The notes under the pieces are model-generated. The model was not told the DNA's origin. It did no database searches and was given only the letters and a program-made list of their open reading frames with translations. Positions 1 to 8,385 of a DNA stretch of 64,000 bases are shown piece after piece. The stretch's first letter is position 1, and every line of letters starts with the position of its first letter. The stretch is from the NCBI RefSeq assembly GCF_004151485.1, contig NZ_SBFF01000001.1:310001-374000 (forward strand). Reading direction: 5' to 3'. The position numbers and the translations under genes are program-made. Source of the stretch: Sphingosinicella sp. CPCC 101087 (GTDB taxonomy: Bacteria > Pseudomonadota > Alphaproteobacteria > Sphingomonadales > Sphingomonadaceae).

Positions 1-7
1 GTCCAGC

Positions 8-289
8 ATGGCGGGGCTTGGCGAGGCGCAGGACAGGCTGGTGGTGAGCAAGCGGCGCATGACGATGGGAATCCTGACAGCGGCGCTACTGCTTCTGCTC
101 GGACGTGGCTGGGTCATATCTCCGCCTCCCACGCCCGATGCCCGGGCGGCCATGCCCACGCAGCAACAAGAGATGGATCGGATCATTGCCTCCCTGCAGC
201 CAGCGAAGCGGTGGCGGCCGCTGGTTGCCATTGTCGGCATCAATGATGGAACGGAGACAGCTGGATATTCAATGACGGCGGAGCGATGA
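8..289 (+). pseudogene. Truncated N-terminal fragment of a DJ-1/PfpI-like protein
   Basis: The 93-codon frame has a hydrophobic N-terminal segment (about residues 20-40, beginning near an internal ATG at 59), then a linker, and then the stretch RPLVAIVGINDGTET. That stretch resembles the first strand and loop of DJ-1/PfpI (GATase1-like) domains of membrane-anchored regulators or amidases. In such proteins about 150 more residues follow, including the nucleophile-elbow Cys. Here the frame stops after SMTAER and I see no continuation in another frame. I read it as a decayed remnant. The family assignment is by eye from a short motif, so a genuine short protein remains possible. Confidence 0.4.
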
Positions 290-364
290 GTTTCGGAGGC
301 TCGCGCTTTGGCCGACAGCGGCAGCCGGAGACCCAGTTCAAGCTCTTGGAGAGGGAGAGTGCTC

Positions 365-748
365 ATGTCAGACGAAGCTGAAATCCGAATGATGCTGGAC
401 CGTTGGGCGGCCGCCGTACGCGCACATGATCTTGAAACGATCCTGGAGCAGCGAAGCCCGGACATCGTGATGTTCGACGTTCCCGAGCCGCTTCAGGCAA
501 AAGGCCTCGAAGCCTATCGAGACGGCTGGAAGCTCTATTTTGGCGACGAGGGTTCCCGGCTGTTCGAGCTGCGAGAAACCCATATCGTTGCCGGCGACGG
601 AGTCGCTTGGGTACGGGCGATCCTTCGCTGCACAACGTCGCCCGATCCTGCGGGGCGACTCACGATGGGTCTTCGCAAGGTCGGCGGCCGCTGGGTCGTT
701 GAGCACGAGCATCATTCCTTCCCCGTGGGGCTCGGCGAGGGAGAATGA
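365..748 (+). CDS. SnoaL-like / DUF4440 nuclear-transport-factor-2 fold protein
   Basis: This 127-residue protein fits the small cone-shaped alpha+beta barrel of the SnoaL/ketosteroid-isomerase superfamily. It has an N-terminal helix with LDRWAAAVRAHDLETI, a middle segment ending in GLEAYRDGWKLYF, and a C-terminal sheet with GGRWVVEHEHHSF. Such proteins are cytoplasmic, often dimeric, and their substrates are rarely known. I chose the ATG at 365 because a purine-rich GAGAGGGAGA lies just upstream. The frame is open to an ATG at 308, but the extra 19 residues look unlike the family. No operon partner is evident. Confidence 0.75.
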   Translation: MSDEAEIRMMLDRWAAAVRAHDLETILEQRSPDIVMFDVPEPLQAKGLEAYRDGWKLYFGDEGSRLFELRETHIVAGDGVAWVRAILRCTTSPDPAGRLTMGLRKVGGRWVVEHEHHSFPVGLGEGE

Positions 749-836
749 ACCGGTTTGCCGTCGCGCCCGAGCTGTTATCTGTCGAGGCTGCCACCCGTGA
801 TCGCCGCGGCGCGATCGAGGAGAGAAGGACAGCGCT

Positions 837-3563
837 TTGATTACAAGGCGCCAATCACCAACTCGCGCAGCGCCCGTAGTCGCGCCCAGGATAAGCATTC
901 CCACGAACCTTCGAGTGGAGCACTTGGAGGAGGCGCTTGGGATAGATTTCGAGCCGCCGAGACTGTCCTGGTGGCTCCCTCTCGGAGCTCGAGAACAGGT
1001 TGCGTATCAGCTTCGGACAAAAGAGTGGGATTCAGGCAAAGTCGAGTCCGGGAACAGCTTGTTGGTGCCGTTTCCCGGCGAACTGCAATCCCGCCAAAGC
1101 GTCGAGTGCGCCGTCAAGGTCTGGACCGACCAAGGTGAAAGCAGATGGTCCGAGCCCGTGCGGTGGGAAATGGGGCTACTTGATCCGAATGATTGGAAAG
1201 CCAGCTGGATCGAGCCGCCCGAGGGCGACGATATCCCGCCTGGCGGCAAACGTCCCGGCTGGCACCTTCATCACGCATTTACGACGGCGCAGGCACCAAC
1301 CCACGCCCGCTTCTATGCAACTGCGCAGGGGATTTACGAAATCCATCTGAACGGATCGCAGGTCGGCGATATCGAGCTGACTCCGGGCTTCACAAGCTAT
1401 GACAGGATTCTGCAGTATCAGACCTATGATGTCGGAGGTCTGATCCGCTCGGGCCTTAACAGGATAGACGTCATCTTGTCCGACGGCTGGTATCGCGGAC
1501 AGACCGGCGCCTTCCGGCAGTTCGATCAGTTCGGGGAGCGCACCGCTTTTCTCGCCCAACTAGAGATGAGCTTCGCCGACGGTTCCCGGCAGCTCGTCAT
1601 AACCGATAAGGAATGGCGTGCGACGATCGGAGCCGTGCGAGCGGCCGACCTGATGCAGGGTGTGATCATGGACTTTCGATGTTCTGCGCACGCCTTGCCG
1701 TCCAGTGGGAAGCGAGCCGTGGAATGGAACGCGGTGAACGTTGCCGATCACGACCTGGCGCGGCTCCGTGCTTCCCCCTCGCCTCCGGTTCGGCAGATCG
1801 CCGAGATCGAGCCGGCCGAGATTCGCGCCCTGGATGAGCACCGACAAATAATCGATCTGGGTCAAAACATTGCAGGATGGCTACGGCTGCGTGATCTGGG
1901 GCCAGCGCATGTCCGGTTACGGCTGACCTACGGAGAAGCCCTCGACGCCAACGGCGATGTAACGACCGACAATATCGATTCGACCGCGAATGCCGAAGAG
2001 TTGGGCCTGCCTGAGGCGGCTAAGATGCCGGATGAGATTGGCCCGCTGCAGGTTGACGAAGTCTACTCCGCGGGAAACGCATCTGACACCTTCGAGCCGC
2101 GGATGAGCACCAAGGGTTTTCGATACGTGCGCATCGAGGGACACCCGCATACCCTATCCCGCGACAGTGCCTCAGGCGTAGTCGTGCATTCCGATCTACG
2201 GCGCACCGGCTGGTTCGAATGTAGCAACGCGCGCGTCAATCAACTCCACGAAGCCGCGGTCTGGACGCTCAGATCGAACATGGTGGAGATTCCCACCGAT
2301 TGTCCGCACCGCGAACGATCCGGCTGGGGCAGTGAATGGCAGATATTCGTTCCCAGTGCCGCCTTCCTTTATGATGTGGCGGGCTTCACAACGAAGTGGT
2401 TGCGCGACCTGGCGGCGGATCAGAAACCTGACGGCGCGGTCTTTCATAGCGCGCCCGAGAACAAGCTTGGCAAGTCGGAAGCCGTCATCCCGGCCGGTTC
2501 CGCCGGGTACAGCGATGCAGCGGTCATCGTGCCGTGGCGGATTTACCGGGCCTATGGGGATGAAAAGCTGCTGGCGGATCAATGGGAGTCCATGGCGGCC
2601 TGGGTGGATTGGTGCGAGCGGGTCGCACGCACGCAGAGGCACCCGGATCGGATCAAGTCTCGACCGAGACCCGAGGCGCATGAGCAGTTCTTGCGCGATA
2701 CCGGCGTTCACTTCGGAGAGTGGCTGGCGCCCCCTTCCTCGATCGACCAATATAACTCGAAGCTGGAGGATGGGCGCGACGACGGCGACATTGCAACGGC
2801 GTACTTTCATTATTCGGCTAAGCTGCTCGGGCGGATCGCCAGAGTGCTCGGAAAGTTCGCCGCAGCCCAACGCTATGAGAATTTGGCCGAGAAGACGCGT
2901 TGGGCTTGGTGGACCGAATACGGAAATGCCGATGGATCGATCCGGCGGCCTACGCAGGCGAACTACGTCCGTGCTTTGGCGTTCGGACTTGCGCCCGATG
3001 CGCTCCGGGAGAAAGTAGCCTCTCATTTGGTCAACACTATTCGTGCCGCGGATACGCATGTTGGGACGGGCACCTTCGGAACGGCCTTATTGTTACCTGT
3101 CCTGGCCGATGCAGGTCATGCCGGCCTTGCGTACGAGTTACTGCTACAGGACACGGCTCCTTCGTGGCTGACCATGCTCGATCGCGGCGCTACGACGATC
3201 TGGGAGATGTGGGACGGGGTAGACGAGAATGGTGCAGCTCACTTTTCCCTGAACCATTTCAGTTTCGGTGCCGTGATTGCCTTCATGCACACGCATGTCG
3301 CCGGAATCCGTCTCGATAACACGGTGCCCGCCTACCGTCGCTTCCGCGTCCAGCCGGTCCCCGGGGGCGACCTGACTTGGGCAAAGGGAAGCCTTCTATC
3401 TCCTTATGGACTTATCTCTTCGGAATGGTGCATCGACTCCTCGCGCCGATTGCGATTGGACGTGACAATTCCGCCGGGGACGTCGGCCGAGATCCTGTTG
3501 CCGGACGATACCTATAGGGTTGTTCATTGCGGGCGTTCGCAATTCGATTGCGATCTGGGTTAG
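837..3563 (+). CDS. Alpha-L-rhamnosidase, GH78
   Basis: The 908-residue protein has the bacterial GH78 layout: N-terminal beta domains (about 20-430), an (alpha/alpha)6 catalytic barrel (about 450-800) and a C-terminal beta domain. It would release terminal alpha-L-rhamnose from plant glycosides or rhamnogalacturonan by inversion. The motif DCPHRERSGW near residue 488 supplies the conserved Asp488 and the probable acid Glu493. TTIWEMWDG puts the probable base at Glu790, and SLNHFSFGAV follows as usual. The first codon appears to be TTG at 837, with GGAGAGAAGGA upstream. I see no clear signal peptide, so it may be cytoplasmic. No transporter gene adjoins it. Confidence 0.9.
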   Translation: MITRRQSPTRAAPVVAPRISIPTNLRVEHLEEALGIDFEPPRLSWWLPLGAREQVAYQLRTKEWDSGKVESGNSLLVPFPGELQSRQSVECAVKVWTDQGESRWSEPVRWEMGLLDPNDWKASWIEPPEGDDIPPGGKRPGWHLHHAFTTAQAPTHARFYATAQGIYEIHLNGSQVGDIELTPGFTSYDRILQYQTYDVGGLIRSGLNRIDVILSDGWYRGQTGAFRQFDQFGERTAFLAQLEMSFADGSRQLVITDKEWRATIGAVRAADLMQGVIMDFRCSAHALPSSGKRAVEWNAVNVADHDLARLRASPSPPVRQIAEIEPAEIRALDEHRQIIDLGQNIAGWLRLRDLGPAHVRLRLTYGEALDANGDVTTDNIDSTANAEELGLPEAAKMPDEIGPLQVDEVYSAGNASDTFEPRMSTKGFRYVRIEGHPHTLSRDSASGVVVHSDLRRTGWFECSNARVNQLHEAAVWTLRSNMVEIPTDCPHRERSGWGSEWQIFVPSAAFLYDVAGFTTKWLRDLAADQKPDGAVFHSAPENKLGKSEAVIPAGSAGYSDAAVIVPWRIYRAYGDEKLLADQWESMAAWVDWCERVARTQRHPDRIKSRPRPEAHEQFLRDTGVHFGEWLAPPSSIDQYNSKLEDGRDDGDIATAYFHYSAKLLGRIARVLGKFAAAQRYENLAEKTRWAWWTEYGNADGSIRRPTQANYVRALAFGLAPDALREKVASHLVNTIRAADTHVGTGTFGTALLLPVLADAGHAGLAYELLLQDTAPSWLTMLDRGATTIWEMWDGVDENGAAHFSLNHFSFGAVIAFMHTHVAGIRLDNTVPAYRRFRVQPVPGGDLTWAKGSLLSPYGLISSEWCIDSSRRLRLDVTIPPGTSAEILLPDDTYRVVHCGRSQFDCDLG

Positions 3564-3673
3564 TCGTCTTCAACCTCCGGTCAGCTGTCAGCCTCCGCAA
3601 GCGCAACCCCTGCAGGCTCAGCACGCCCTCGTCCTCGGCGATGCGTCTGGCCGACAGGCATCGATCGACACGA

Positions 3674-3699
3674 CGCCGCCTCCCCGACGAGAGGCGGCG
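3674..3699 (-). terminator. Hairpin after the outer-membrane barrel gene
   Basis: A perfect 9-bp GC-rich stem (3674-3682 pairing with 3691-3699) encloses an 8-nt loop. It lies just past the stop of the minus-strand gene at 3719. No long U-run follows, so it could be a terminator of the U-poor type common in GC-rich alphaproteobacteria or an mRNA-stabilising hairpin. Confidence 0.5.
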
Positions 3700-3718
3700 C
3701 CGCATCCGTGCCGCGCTT

Positions 3719-4336
3719 CTAGAAGTGGAACACGAGCCCTGCCATGGGCCGCAGGCTGTCGAAGTCATAGGTCTCGGCCTGGAGCCGGATCCGCACGCCG
3801 CTGTTCCCGGTGATGCCGCCGAGCCCGATATCGCTTGGGCCGACTTCGACCCCGAGGCCGTAGACCCAGTCCTTCTGGTCGCTGAACCCGCGGCGGCCGT
3901 TCACCCATTGGTAGCCGGCGGAGCCGAAGACCATTCCGCTTTCGCCGGCTCGCACGCCGAACCGGCCTCTGACGCCATATTCCCAGCTGATGTCATTGAA
4001 GCCCTTGGTCGCATTGCCTTCGGCGCCGACGAATACTGGCCCGAGGGGCACGTTGACGCCCCCGATCCCGCTGATCAAGGCGCCGCCGAAGCGGCTGTCG
4101 GTCGGCGACACGCCGAACTCGCTGTCGCGATCGAACGAGTGGTAGCCGCCCAGCACGCCCAGATAGGGTTCGATGCCGAAGGCTCGTGTACCGTCTGGCG
4201 CGGAATGGCCTTCATGGGCCGCCTCCGGCGCACCCACGGCGTCAGAGCTGGCGTCGGAGGAGAAGGTTTGCTGTGCTGATCCGATAGAGGGGATGCCCGC
4301 CGCAAGAGCGGCGACTGCAAAGATGTACGATTTCAT
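3719..4336 (-). CDS. Opacity-type outer-membrane beta-barrel protein
   Basis: This 205-residue protein starts with a clear Sec signal peptide (MKSYIFAVAALAAGIPS, cleavage near GSAQQ). Amphipathic strands alternate with glycine-rich turns, for example PYLGVLGGYHSF, GVRGRFGVRAG and FGSAGYQW. It ends in the aromatic VFHF, the usual C-terminal barrel-insertion signal. It fits the 8-stranded Opa/OmpX-like 'outer membrane beta-barrel' families of sphingomonads. Its role (adhesion, stability or small-solute passage) cannot be told. A GGAG precedes the ATG. It stands alone between convergent and divergent neighbours. Confidence 0.8.
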   Translation of the reverse strand: MKSYIFAVAALAAGIPSIGSAQQTFSSDASSDAVGAPEAAHEGHSAPDGTRAFGIEPYLGVLGGYHSFDRDSEFGVSPTDSRFGGALISGIGGVNVPLGPVFVGAEGNATKGFNDISWEYGVRGRFGVRAGESGMVFGSAGYQWVNGRRGFSDQKDWVYGLGVEVGPSDIGLGGITGNSGVRIRLQAETYDFDSLRPMAGLVFHF

Positions 4337-4518
4337 GATGTTACTCCGGATACATGCCGCGAGGCTGTTTCATTCGCGACGTACTGTTTGAACCTCCCTG
4401 TTCCAGTTAAGTTGCAAAGTGCTACGGATTGAATGGGTGTGTGATGGATAGGACACACGGACGATCCGGCGCCCCAACGATGGCGAGCACTTCCGGGCCG
4501 TCCGGCGCTGCCGAGCCT

Positions 4519-4710
4519 TCAGGACGGCTTGTGCTTACCCTCGCGGATGGCGGTCCCCACCAGGGCCCGGGTCGACAACAGGATAGCCGAGACGAGAATG
4601 GCGATGGACAGCAGCCCTACGGGCGTGACGCGGAGGGAAATCCGTGCGCCCGATTGCCGGCCGACGCGCAAGTCGAGCTCGGTCGATTGAGGGTCGGAAA
4701 GCAGGCCCAT
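4519..4710 (-). CDS. Small single-pass membrane protein, unknown function
   Basis: The 63-residue frame read from the ATG at 4710 has a polar N-terminus (MGLLSDPQSTELDLRVGRQSG) and one strongly hydrophobic segment (PVGLLSIAILVSAILLS). A short basic tail with IREGKHKPS follows. The amino-acid pattern looks like a genuine small inner-membrane protein rather than a chance frame. No good ribosome-binding site is visible, and the frame is open further upstream to 4833, so the start is uncertain. Nothing else in the 4337-4930 stretch looks coding. Confidence 0.45.
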   Translation of the reverse strand: MGLLSDPQSTELDLRVGRQSGARISLRVTPVGLLSIAILVSAILLSTRALVGTAIREGKHKPS

Positions 4711-4930
4711 GGAAGGGAGAACGACGGCGGCGGAAGGAGGTTCAGCCCTTCGCTGGAGCCGCGAAGGCCACTGCGCTCCCAAGCGCGAACGGCAACACGG
4801 TCGCGGCGACGGCCGAATTCGCTCGCCCGCCACGTTTCACCCTCGGCGATCGTCATCTGGACGAACCATCGGTGACGGCGAGCCCCTCGCATCCCATTAT
4901 CCGTCGATCCAAGTCCCAGGGAGTTCAGTC

Positions 4931-5301
4931 GTGACCGATCAAATTCTGCTCCCCAATGTCATGAAGATCACCGAGGGCCATCTGGACGCCTTTCGCGAAG
5001 CCGTGGGCACGGCGATCGATTTCGTCGAGGCCAACGGGCCTCAACTCATGGTTCGCACCTTCGTGGACGAGCAGGCAATGCGGGCCGTCAACTTTCAGCT
5101 CTACCGGAACTCCGACGATATCCTGCGTCACTGGGCGTTGTCAGACCCGTACATCAAGGACGTGTCGGCCCATTGCACCGTGGAAGCGTTCGAAGTTTAT
5201 GGCGACCCAGCGAGCGGGTACGCGCCGGCCTCTCGCAATTCCTCGGCGACGGACGCGGTCTCGTGGTCATGCCGCTAGCCGGGTTTTCCCGCTTCAAGTG
5301 A
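4931..5301 (+). pseudogene. Frameshifted small protein, possibly dimeric alpha/beta-barrel (ABM-like)
   Basis: The gene starts at GTG 4931 with AGGGAG just upstream. The first 92 residues (MTDQILLPNVMKITEGHLDAF onward, then a segment ending VEAFEVYGDP) read like an antibiotic-biosynthesis-monooxygenase-type dimeric alpha/beta-barrel protein. The original frame then gives an unlikely tail and stops at 5278. Shifting by one base at the CCC run 5206-5208 gives PSERVRAGLSQFLGDGRG and then VMPLAGFSRFK, ending at TGA 5299-5301, which looks like the true C-terminus. One missing C would explain this, either as a real mutation or a sequencing error. The family assignment is tentative. Confidence 0.55.
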
Positions 5302-5674
5302 TGCCGAAGCCGATGAGAACAGTCGCGACAGAGTACAACACCCAGCCGGGATGCAAAGCTCGTATCGCCCATGCGTTGGCAATGGCGCCGAAGAGATAGG
5401 AGCTGCCGACAAGCAGGCCCGTCACCATCCGCGCTTCGCTTCCGAACCAGCTTGCCGCGGCGATCAACGCGAGACCGCCGACGAACCAGTTGAATGTGCT
5501 GAATTGCAAGAGAAGAGGCGCAAGCCTGCGGATTGGAGCGCCGATCCGCTTATCCCCGGCCGAAACAGCGCCGAACGGTTTCACCACCGCCCGATGGGTA
5601 AGGATCCCGTGGATCACGGCGACACCGCTTCCTATCACTCCGGCAAGCATGAGCGCACCGTCTTGCCAATCCAT
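5294..5674 (-). CDS. Four-helix integral membrane protein, unknown function
   Basis: The 126-residue protein is hydrophobic throughout, with about four membrane segments. They are centred near residues 10-25 (LMLAGVIGSGVAVIHGI), 55-75 (FSTFNWFVGGLALIAAAS), 80-100 (MVTGLLVGSSYLFGAIANAW) and 105-125 (GWVLYSVATVLIGFGI). It resembles small uncharacterised inner-membrane proteins and has no catalytic signature I recognise. It overlaps the repaired end of the upstream plus-strand gene by a few bases, tail to tail, and lies 15 bases downstream of the XRE regulator, so the two may be cotranscribed. Confidence 0.7.
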   Translation of the reverse strand: MDWQDGALMLAGVIGSGVAVIHGILTHRAVVKPFGAVSAGDKRIGAPIRRLAPLLLQFSTFNWFVGGLALIAAASWFGSEARMVTGLLVGSSYLFGAIANAWAIRALHPGWVLYSVATVLIGFGIT

Positions 5675-5689
5675 GATCTTGTTCCCCGA

Positions 5690-6553
5690 TCAGGCTTCGT
5701 CGCGCGCCAGCCGGGCGCAGATCTCGGCGGTTTGGTTGTCGGCGGGGAAGGCGCACTCGATCCGCAGCTCGTCCAATGTCACATCGCGCGGGCCGGCAAA
5801 TGTGGTGATCGTCTCGAAGAAGCGCAGCTCGCCAAGGCCGCTGCGGAAGATCAGGAACATGACGGGCGACGGTTCGAACTCGACGTCTCGAACGCGCCAG
5901 CTCGCCGGAACCTCGGGATAGGCCAACACCTCGTCAAGCAACGCTTGGGCTGCCTTGTCCGTCGGGACGGCGGCGATGTCGCTGTGCAGTTGGCGCAAGA
6001 ATCTCTGCGCCACCTCGGACCAGTTGACGATCACCTGCCGGAAGTCGTCCGGGTCGAATACCTGGTGCAGCAGGTTCGTATGCGAACTCCGTCTGCCGCG
6101 CATCACCAGGTCGTTGATCCTTTGTGCCGCAGGATTCGCCATCAGCACGTCGAAATGACGATTGATGACGAAGGCCGGATAGGGCTCCTGATGGGCGACG
6201 ATCAACTCGATCGCCTCGCGCATGCGCTCCAGGGCCGGAGTGACCAAAGGGTTCTCCGGATATTGCGGCGCATAACCGGCGGCCAGCAGCAGGGCGTTGC
6301 GTTCGCGCAGCGGCATGGCGAGGCCGTCGGCCAAGCGAAATAGGGTCTCACGGCCGGGCTGCGCCTTGCCGGTCTCGACGCAGCTCAAATGCCGGGTCGA
6401 GACGTCTGCCGCCAGCGACAGATCCAGCTGGCTCATGCGCCGCGCCGCGCGCCATTCGCGCAGCAGTGCACCGACCGGAGGAGGAGTTCGGCGTCGCGCC
6501 GCATTCGCAGATCGCATCGTCATTGCGTAGCGCTCCGTCGCTGCGGCGACCAT
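5690..6553 (-). CDS. XRE-family regulator with MmyB-like ligand-binding domain
   Basis: An N-terminal helix-turn-helix (ALLREWRAARRMSQLDLSLA, then VSTRHLSCVETGKAQP) is followed by a domain of about 170 residues. That domain has PYPAFVINRHFDVLMANPAA and a later RFFETITTFAGPRDVTLDEL. This is the layout of the MmyB-like regulators, which bind a small, often lipid-like ligand. I favour the ATG at 6553, which is preceded by GGAAG. Starts at 6517 or at TTG 6568 are possible. It is divergent from the alpha/beta hydrolase at 6653, and such regulators often control the neighbouring oxidoreductase or hydrolase. Confidence 0.85.
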   Translation of the reverse strand: MVAAATERYAMTMRSANAARRRTPPPVGALLREWRAARRMSQLDLSLAADVSTRHLSCVETGKAQPGRETLFRLADGLAMPLRERNALLLAAGYAPQYPENPLVTPALERMREAIELIVAHQEPYPAFVINRHFDVLMANPAAQRINDLVMRGRRSSHTNLLHQVFDPDDFRQVIVNWSEVAQRFLRQLHSDIAAVPTDKAAQALLDEVLAYPEVPASWRVRDVEFEPSPVMFLIFRSGLGELRFFETITTFAGPRDVTLDELRIECAFPADNQTAEICARLARDEA

Positions 6554-6574
6554 GACTTCCAAGGTCAAACTCTC

Positions 6575-6590
6575 ATGACCCGGGCGTCAT
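6575..6590. promoter_or_regulatory. Candidate operator in the XRE/hydrolase divergent gap
   Basis: ATGAC (6575-6579) and GTCAT (6586-6590) form an inverted repeat with a 6-bp GC centre. It lies midway in the 99-bp gap between the divergent XRE regulator and hydrolase genes, where an autoregulatory site would be expected. The short arms make chance occurrence possible. Confidence 0.3.
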
Positions 6591-6652
6591 TGTGGAAGGA
6601 ACATGGCGTCGCTAGCCCTTGGTTCGAAAGCTGCTGCCACGCCGAGGAGCCG

Positions 6653-7600
6653 ATGAACAGACGTGAACTCATGCTCGCCGGGATTGCCCTCGCGCTGCCG
6701 TTTCCCGCCGCCGCCGCCGCCGCCACGCCGGCCGAATGGACGCCCGCGCAATTCCATGCGGCCCGCAGGTTCGTCGACCTGCCCGTAGGCCGGGTCGCCT
6801 ATGTCGAGCGCGGAAGCGGGCCGGTGGCAATCTTCCTCCATGGCTATCCGCTCAACGGCTTCCAGTGGCGCGGGCCAATGGCCCTCCTTGCGACGCATCG
6901 CCGCTGCGTCACACCGGACCTGATGGGGCTCGGCTACAGCGAGATACCGGCCGGAACCAGCCTGTCGCCGATCGCTCAGAGCGAGATGATCGTCGCCTTC
7001 ATGGACCGGTTGGGGATCGCCGAGGCCGATTTCGTCGCCAACGACAGCGCTACGGGGATCGCTCAGCTCATCGCGGCCAACGCTCCGAACCGGGTGCGCA
7101 GCCTGTTGCTGACCAACGGTGACGTCGACATCAACAGTCCGCCGGAATTGCTGATGCCGTTCATCGAGCAATGCCGCAACGGCCAGGCCGACGCCTGGTT
7201 CTTACGTCACTATAGGGACCGCAACTGGGCGCGCACGGGCGATGGGCTGGCCAGCACCTTCAGGCACCCTGAAAAGGCGCTGAGCGACGAGAATATCGAG
7301 GTGTATTTCGGGCCGTTGGTTGCGACTTCGGAGCGGCTTGCGCAGGCACGGCGCTACGGGACCGACATGCTGCCCAATCCATTGCCGGCCATAGCGCCGA
7401 AGCTGCGGACCTTCCCCCGGCCGGTCCGCATGGTTTGGGCGCGCAATCTAGATCTGTTCCCGGATGATGGCGCGGTCTGGCTGGACAGGACCTTCCCGGC
7501 CTCGCGTGGCATTCGGTTCGTCGACGACGCGAAGCTGTTCTTCCCCGAAGAACGCCCCGATCTGATAGCCGACGAGGCGCGACGGCTCTGGGGCGTCTGA
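6653..7600 (+). CDS. Exported alpha/beta hydrolase, haloalkane-dehalogenase-like
   Basis: The 315-residue protein begins with a twin-Arg-like signal peptide (MNRRELMLAGIALALPFPA) and then an alpha/beta-hydrolase core. The oxyanion region is LHGYPLNGFQW. The nucleophile elbow VANDSATG places Asp131 where haloalkane and haloacetate dehalogenases have their nucleophilic Asp. Near the C-terminus, where the catalytic His would be expected, the sequence is AKLFFPEERPD with no His. The substrate is therefore uncertain and classical dehalogenation chemistry is doubtful. The start at 6653 is fixed by GAGGAG upstream and by the signal peptide. It is divergent from the XRE regulator. Confidence 0.8.
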   Translation: MNRRELMLAGIALALPFPAAAAAATPAEWTPAQFHAARRFVDLPVGRVAYVERGSGPVAIFLHGYPLNGFQWRGPMALLATHRRCVTPDLMGLGYSEIPAGTSLSPIAQSEMIVAFMDRLGIAEADFVANDSATGIAQLIAANAPNRVRSLLLTNGDVDINSPPELLMPFIEQCRNGQADAWFLRHYRDRNWARTGDGLASTFRHPEKALSDENIEVYFGPLVATSERLAQARRYGTDMLPNPLPAIAPKLRTFPRPVRMVWARNLDLFPDDGAVWLDRTFPASRGIRFVDDAKLFFPEERPDLIADEARRLWGV

Positions 7601-7893
7601 AGGATTGCGGAAGCCGGGATTTCCACCGTCCGGGCGCCAAAGCGCGGGGGATGTGCGAACGAGGCGTCGTGCGGCGGATTGCAACGATGGCGTCGTGGTC
7701 GTGCGATGCGCACGAGCACAGTCCGGCCGCGCAGATAAGCAATCCGAACTCCGAGATTTGAGCCGGCATTGCCGGCATTGACGATCAGAAGATGGGCCGC
7801 ACCTCCAGGTTAGCGCTTAGGGGCGCTCGCCGAGTGACATGAGCATCCTCATGCATCGAACCTGCCGACCGCGTGAGCCGCGGCGAGGCACTC

Positions 7894-8277
7894 TTAGGAG
7901 GATAGGATTGGAACACCTTGGGGTTTGCCAGCGGCGGCGACCGTTGAGCCGGAACCCCAGGCGTGCATCCGGCCCCACTCGGCCAGTGCATGGACTGCCC
8001 TATTGAGGGATGCGCCCGCAGATGTCAGCGAATACTCGACGCGCAGAGGAACCTCATCGAACGCCTCGCGTCGAATGACGCCGTCGGCCTCCAACTGTCG
8101 TAGCTGCTCGTATAGAACCTTCTCGCTGATACCCGGAACGCGCCGGCGGAGCTCGCCGAAGCGGCCCGGGCGAAGATGAAGCTCCCACACTATCGTCGAT
8201 TTCCACTTGCCGCCGATGACGCCTAGCGCGGCATCGAGTCCGCACGCGCCTGCTTCTTGTGTCTTTTCGGTCTCCAC
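7894..8277 (-). CDS. HxlR-family winged-helix regulator
   Basis: The 127-residue protein has the HxlR hallmark of an N-terminal Cys followed by LDAALGVIGGKWKSTIVWEL. The winged helix then reads ELRRRVPGISEKVLYEQLRQ and REAFDEVPLRVEYSLT. Such regulators sense electrophiles, aldehydes or quinones, often through the conserved Cys, and usually control an adjacent oxidoreductase. I chose GTG 8277 because GGAGG (8282-8286) is perfectly spaced for it. A TTG at 8289 would overlap that site. It is divergent from the reductase-like gene at 8386, its probable target. The tail from about residue 108 is not conserved in type. Confidence 0.9.
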   Translation of the reverse strand: METEKTQEAGACGLDAALGVIGGKWKSTIVWELHLRPGRFGELRRRVPGISEKVLYEQLRQLEADGVIRREAFDEVPLRVEYSLTSAGASLNRAVHALAEWGRMHAWGSGSTVAAAGKPQGVPILSS

Positions 8278-8287
8278 ACGAACCTCC

Positions 8288-8318
8288 AAGTAAGTGCATA
8301 CATCTTTGTAAGTAATTG
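8288..8318. promoter_or_regulatory. Candidate HxlR operator region
   Basis: GTAAGT occurs twice in the same orientation, at 8290-8295 and 8308-8313, 18 bp apart in an AT-rich stretch. It lies just upstream of the HxlR start and within the gap to the divergent reductase gene. Related regulators bind repeated AGTAAG/CTTACT-type half-sites, so this is the best candidate operator. Confidence 0.35.
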
Positions 8319-8385
8319 ATTCCTTGTGAACTATTCACGATTTGCCTCGTGCGGACATCACCGCGGCATCGAAGGGAATATAATC

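Noticed and set aside
4429-4875. 148-codon plus-strand frame in the gap after the outer-membrane barrel
   Set aside because: The composition is Gly/Arg/Pro-rich without hydrophobic core or motif, and it overlaps the more plausible small membrane protein on the minus strand.
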